This document shows positions 61,501 to 64,000 of a stretch of DNA of 64,000 nt, one piece after another. The position numbers were made by a program, and so were the translations under genes. This stretch comes from Malurus cyaneus samueli (Eukaryota; Chordata; Aves; Passeriformes; Maluridae). The notes under the pieces were generated by a model. That model had not been told where the DNA came from. It searched no databases and worked only from the letters and a program-made list of their open reading frames with translations. Position 1 is the stretch's first letter; every line of letters starts with the position of its first letter. Location: assembly GCA_009741485.1 (NCBI GenBank), contig CM019228.1, positions 9,438,696-9,502,695 of the forward strand. The letters are read 5' to 3'.

Positions 61501-62765
61501 GTCATTACACTCCCTACTATTTAATACACCACATATTAAACTCTGTCCACTTCAAAAGCAGGCAAAATGAGCTGTTTCCTTTGCATAGTGTTGACAAATA
61601 GTTTGATTAATATATTAATTTTACTATTAGAATTACTAAATAAGGGGTAGAATAAGCAGCCTCCCAAATCTCTCCCTTTTCATTTTTTCTCGTGCTTAAG
61701 TTCAGTGCTCTTAACATGTCTGCACAAAATGCTTCTATCTACAAGCTCCACTATACAAACAACATAATCACCTGAAGGACAGCTAAAAGATACCAAAGCA
61801 TTTCAAACTAAAAGCATAATGGCTGTTTTCCAAACCCTGCCAGTAAACAAAACTTTTAAAACTCCAAATTGTGGAAGTATTTTGGGTTTAACACCTCAGA
61901 AAAAAAAAAAAGGGGGGGGGGCAGGAGGAAGGGGGATAGAATGTTTTCAGCAGCTGAAGTTCAGGCAGAAGTTAAAAAGACAGTTCACCTCAGTTCACTA
62001 TAAATAGAGCCTTCTAAGCAAAGAGCTATCAGTGCAAAGCAAATTTGGACACCAAAATGCACAAAATATACTGAGGAAAGGACTGATTTAGCAGTAGACC
62101 TGGAAAGAGGAAAAGCTGGAGACACTGGTTCACTTGGCAGTGCTGGCTGAGAGCAGACAGGGAGTCATTTCCCTCCAGTGGCTGCAGGAGTGACACAGAT
62201 TTGCTTATAACTTCATAGCACCAAGAACCAACAATGCAGCTCTGGCTTTGTTCCTTCACAGACACTCTCCCTAAGTTTGGGAAGAGTTTGCTGAGGGGCC
62301 TGGCAGTCCTGAGGATGGACAGCCAGCAGAGGAAGGAGATTCCCACACATTTGTCAAGACCAGAATGACCACGTACAGAATTGGCTTTGAAAAGAGAAGA
62401 GTGGATTTGTTTTCTCTTGCTCCCCTGTCCTTATTTCTGTACAAAGACTTGTTCAACCAAGCCAAAACACTACATTTCAGAATGTGGGAGGCCTCCATCC
62501 AATGTCTCATGTCCCATATCCAGGTGATGCCCCTTTAGGGTAAAGGGAAGAGTCATATTGAGCTATGTGACAAAAGCAGCAGCCCTGCTTTGTATGCATA
62601 ATTCAAACCCAATGGGCTTTCCTCCAAAACAGGGATGGATTTTACTATCATGAGATATTGTGAAGGAGTATATAAGAACCTTAAATTACTGTGCAATGGA
62701 TGTAATAGGAACATTTCAGGCCCTAAATTACTTAATTTCCAGTTTATCATTTTCTCTTCCCTTAG
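58510..62765. other. AT-rich non-coding DNA, no gene recognised
   Basis: Unique-looking sequence. A minus-strand frame at 58,836-59,111 looks somewhat protein-like but has no convincing boundaries. An A12-G10 double homopolymer (61,900-61,921) sits in the interval. Confidence 0.5.
61900..61921 (+). repeat. A12-G10 homopolymer pair
   Basis: Twelve A residues are followed directly by ten G residues and a purine-rich GGAGG tail. The length of such runs is unreliable in draft assemblies. Confidence 0.9.
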
Positions 62766-64000
62766 GTGAACAAAGTAGAGAAGTTCACTGTTCTCTCAGG
62801 AAGGACAGAGCAACGCTAAATGTTGGAAGACGGTGAGAGGATTTTTTTTCAGATAAGTAGGACTCAGCTCGGAGCCTGATGTGGCCTTTGACTGTTACTG
62901 TGTTATGTCTGGACATATGTGTTAATCCCAAAGAACCTCTGGGCATTAAACTACCCTATTTGATCCTCATGTAGGCTTGTTTGCAGACAGCAGAACTTTC
63001 CAGAACCACTGTGAGCCATGAACACCCCTTTGAGGAGAGTTCTACCAGCCAGGAATACAGCAAAGCGTGGTGGAGAGACAACATTCTGCCTTACAAGGAA
63101 TCCTGCTAGCAAGCCACAGCATCTGAAATTGGGAGAAGACCTTTAACAAAAGAGGATTTTGAAACTGTCGTGTCTCTAGCCCATCTGCTTAGCCCATCAT
63201 GATAAGCAATTTATCCATGATCTTGCCTCACTCGTATCCTTGGGAAAATCACTGCAGAGTGATCAGTTTCTCTTTCAAGTCTCGGCATGAAGAGCAAGGC
63301 TGTAAGCAGCAATATTGGGTACTCTGACTCACTCCCTTGGAGGGCTATTTTTATGATTGTTCATGGAACTATATCTTAAAACTCTCTGTTCACATTCTTA
63401 GATCACTTTCACGGCTTTCTGCTGAGCCATCTCAGCACAATGCTTCTTCCCTCTGAGGTTACAAACTCTCCGAGGCCCTGGGGACCGTGACTGCCCTCCC
63501 TCACTGCAGCCTGTGACACCAAACTATCGCCTGAGGACTCCTTCCTTTTCCTCACCTCAGTAAGTGGCTACAAGTCAGCGCCGTTTAAAATTTAATCAGT
63601 CTTGTCCTAACAGGATATAGTTCTTGGATTTTAACCCATCTACACAAACCACTAAATTCGGCTACACTAACTGCCTCCTGACAGAACCTTTATCTCAAGA
63701 ACCTCTTAATGAGCTCTCATTAGCAGAAATTGGCCCTGACTATCTCACCACTTCCTGTCTCCTGCTTTCTCTGCATCCCATTAGCATCTGTTAGCAGACT
63801 CGCTTGAACAATTAAACTTTACGATTTCTAGAAACACACAAGAAACACCAGGTTCTGCTTAGATCTGTGTGTTTGAGAGCCCTGGGAAGGGAATCACATG
63901 TACAGCTTAACAGAGCCCAAATTCTACCTGCACTTCATTGTCCTCAGAAAGATTTAAGGCAGGTTGTTGATGTGACTGGTAGCTCTGCCAGTTTCTGGAT
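62766..64000. other. Non-coding DNA with exon-like signals, right edge
   Basis: A strong acceptor (TTTCTCTTCCCTTAG) precedes 62,766, with a donor-like CG|GTGAGA after 62,832. Another strong acceptor (CCCTCCCTCACTGCAG) precedes 63,510, with CTCA|GTAAGT after 63,559. Enclosed segments are short (67 and 50 nt) and not recognised. They may be exons of a non-coding RNA or chance. Confidence 0.25.

Overview
The window is animal nuclear DNA, most likely from a bird. The evidence is the repeat content: remnants of the CR1 LINE family with the typical avian 3' end (the ATTCTGTGAT-type terminal motif preceded by a TTCCAACC-type tail), one much older CR1 fragment, one decayed MIR-like SINE, and otherwise very little interspersed repeat. 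No operons, RNA genes, CRISPR arrays or phage-like structures were seen. I found no protein-coding gene that I can name. Nearly all open frames are short, lack splice context or are shadows, so this reads as intergenic or deep-intronic DNA. All calls are by eye.

Layout. Positions 1-6,800 are GC-rich, with a CpG-island-like core at 1,380-1,720 and further CpG clusters to about 2,870. The core holds two forkhead-type motifs and an AP-1/MARE-type motif, and the longest ATG frame of the window (333 codons, 1,819-2,820) lies just downstream. Two CR1 ends lie head to head at 5.8-6.04 kb, followed by a homeodomain/octamer motif cluster at 6.28-6.39 kb. A 34-base A tract at 7,478-7,511 marks the left edge of the main structural feature: a direct tandem duplication of about 3.27 kb (7,512-10,774 and 10,775-14,042). 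The copies are almost identical, with differences confined to homopolymers and three short patches.

From 14 kb to the end the DNA is AT-rich, unique and gene-poor. Landmarks are: an open frame of 187 codons on the minus strand containing a 162-nt segment bounded by good splice signals (29,932-30,093); a T tract of 35 bases (31,283-31,317); a diverged direct repeat of about 226 bp in GC-rich DNA (31.75-32.18 kb); an ancient CR1 piece (49.1-49.4 kb); a single N at 50,175; several exon-like segments at 53.4-56 kb; a recent-type CR1 tail (54.2 kb); a perfect 30-bp palindrome (56,089-56,118); and a MIR-like element (57.27-57.38 kb).

The exon-like segments are flagged at low confidence, because a 50-kb search on both strands is expected to give several such splice-signal pairs by chance. 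The best-supported unusual items are the tandem duplication (true segmental duplication versus assembly false duplication), the perfect palindrome, the 226-bp repeat pair and the CpG-rich block. I found nothing that demonstrates a new biological system.
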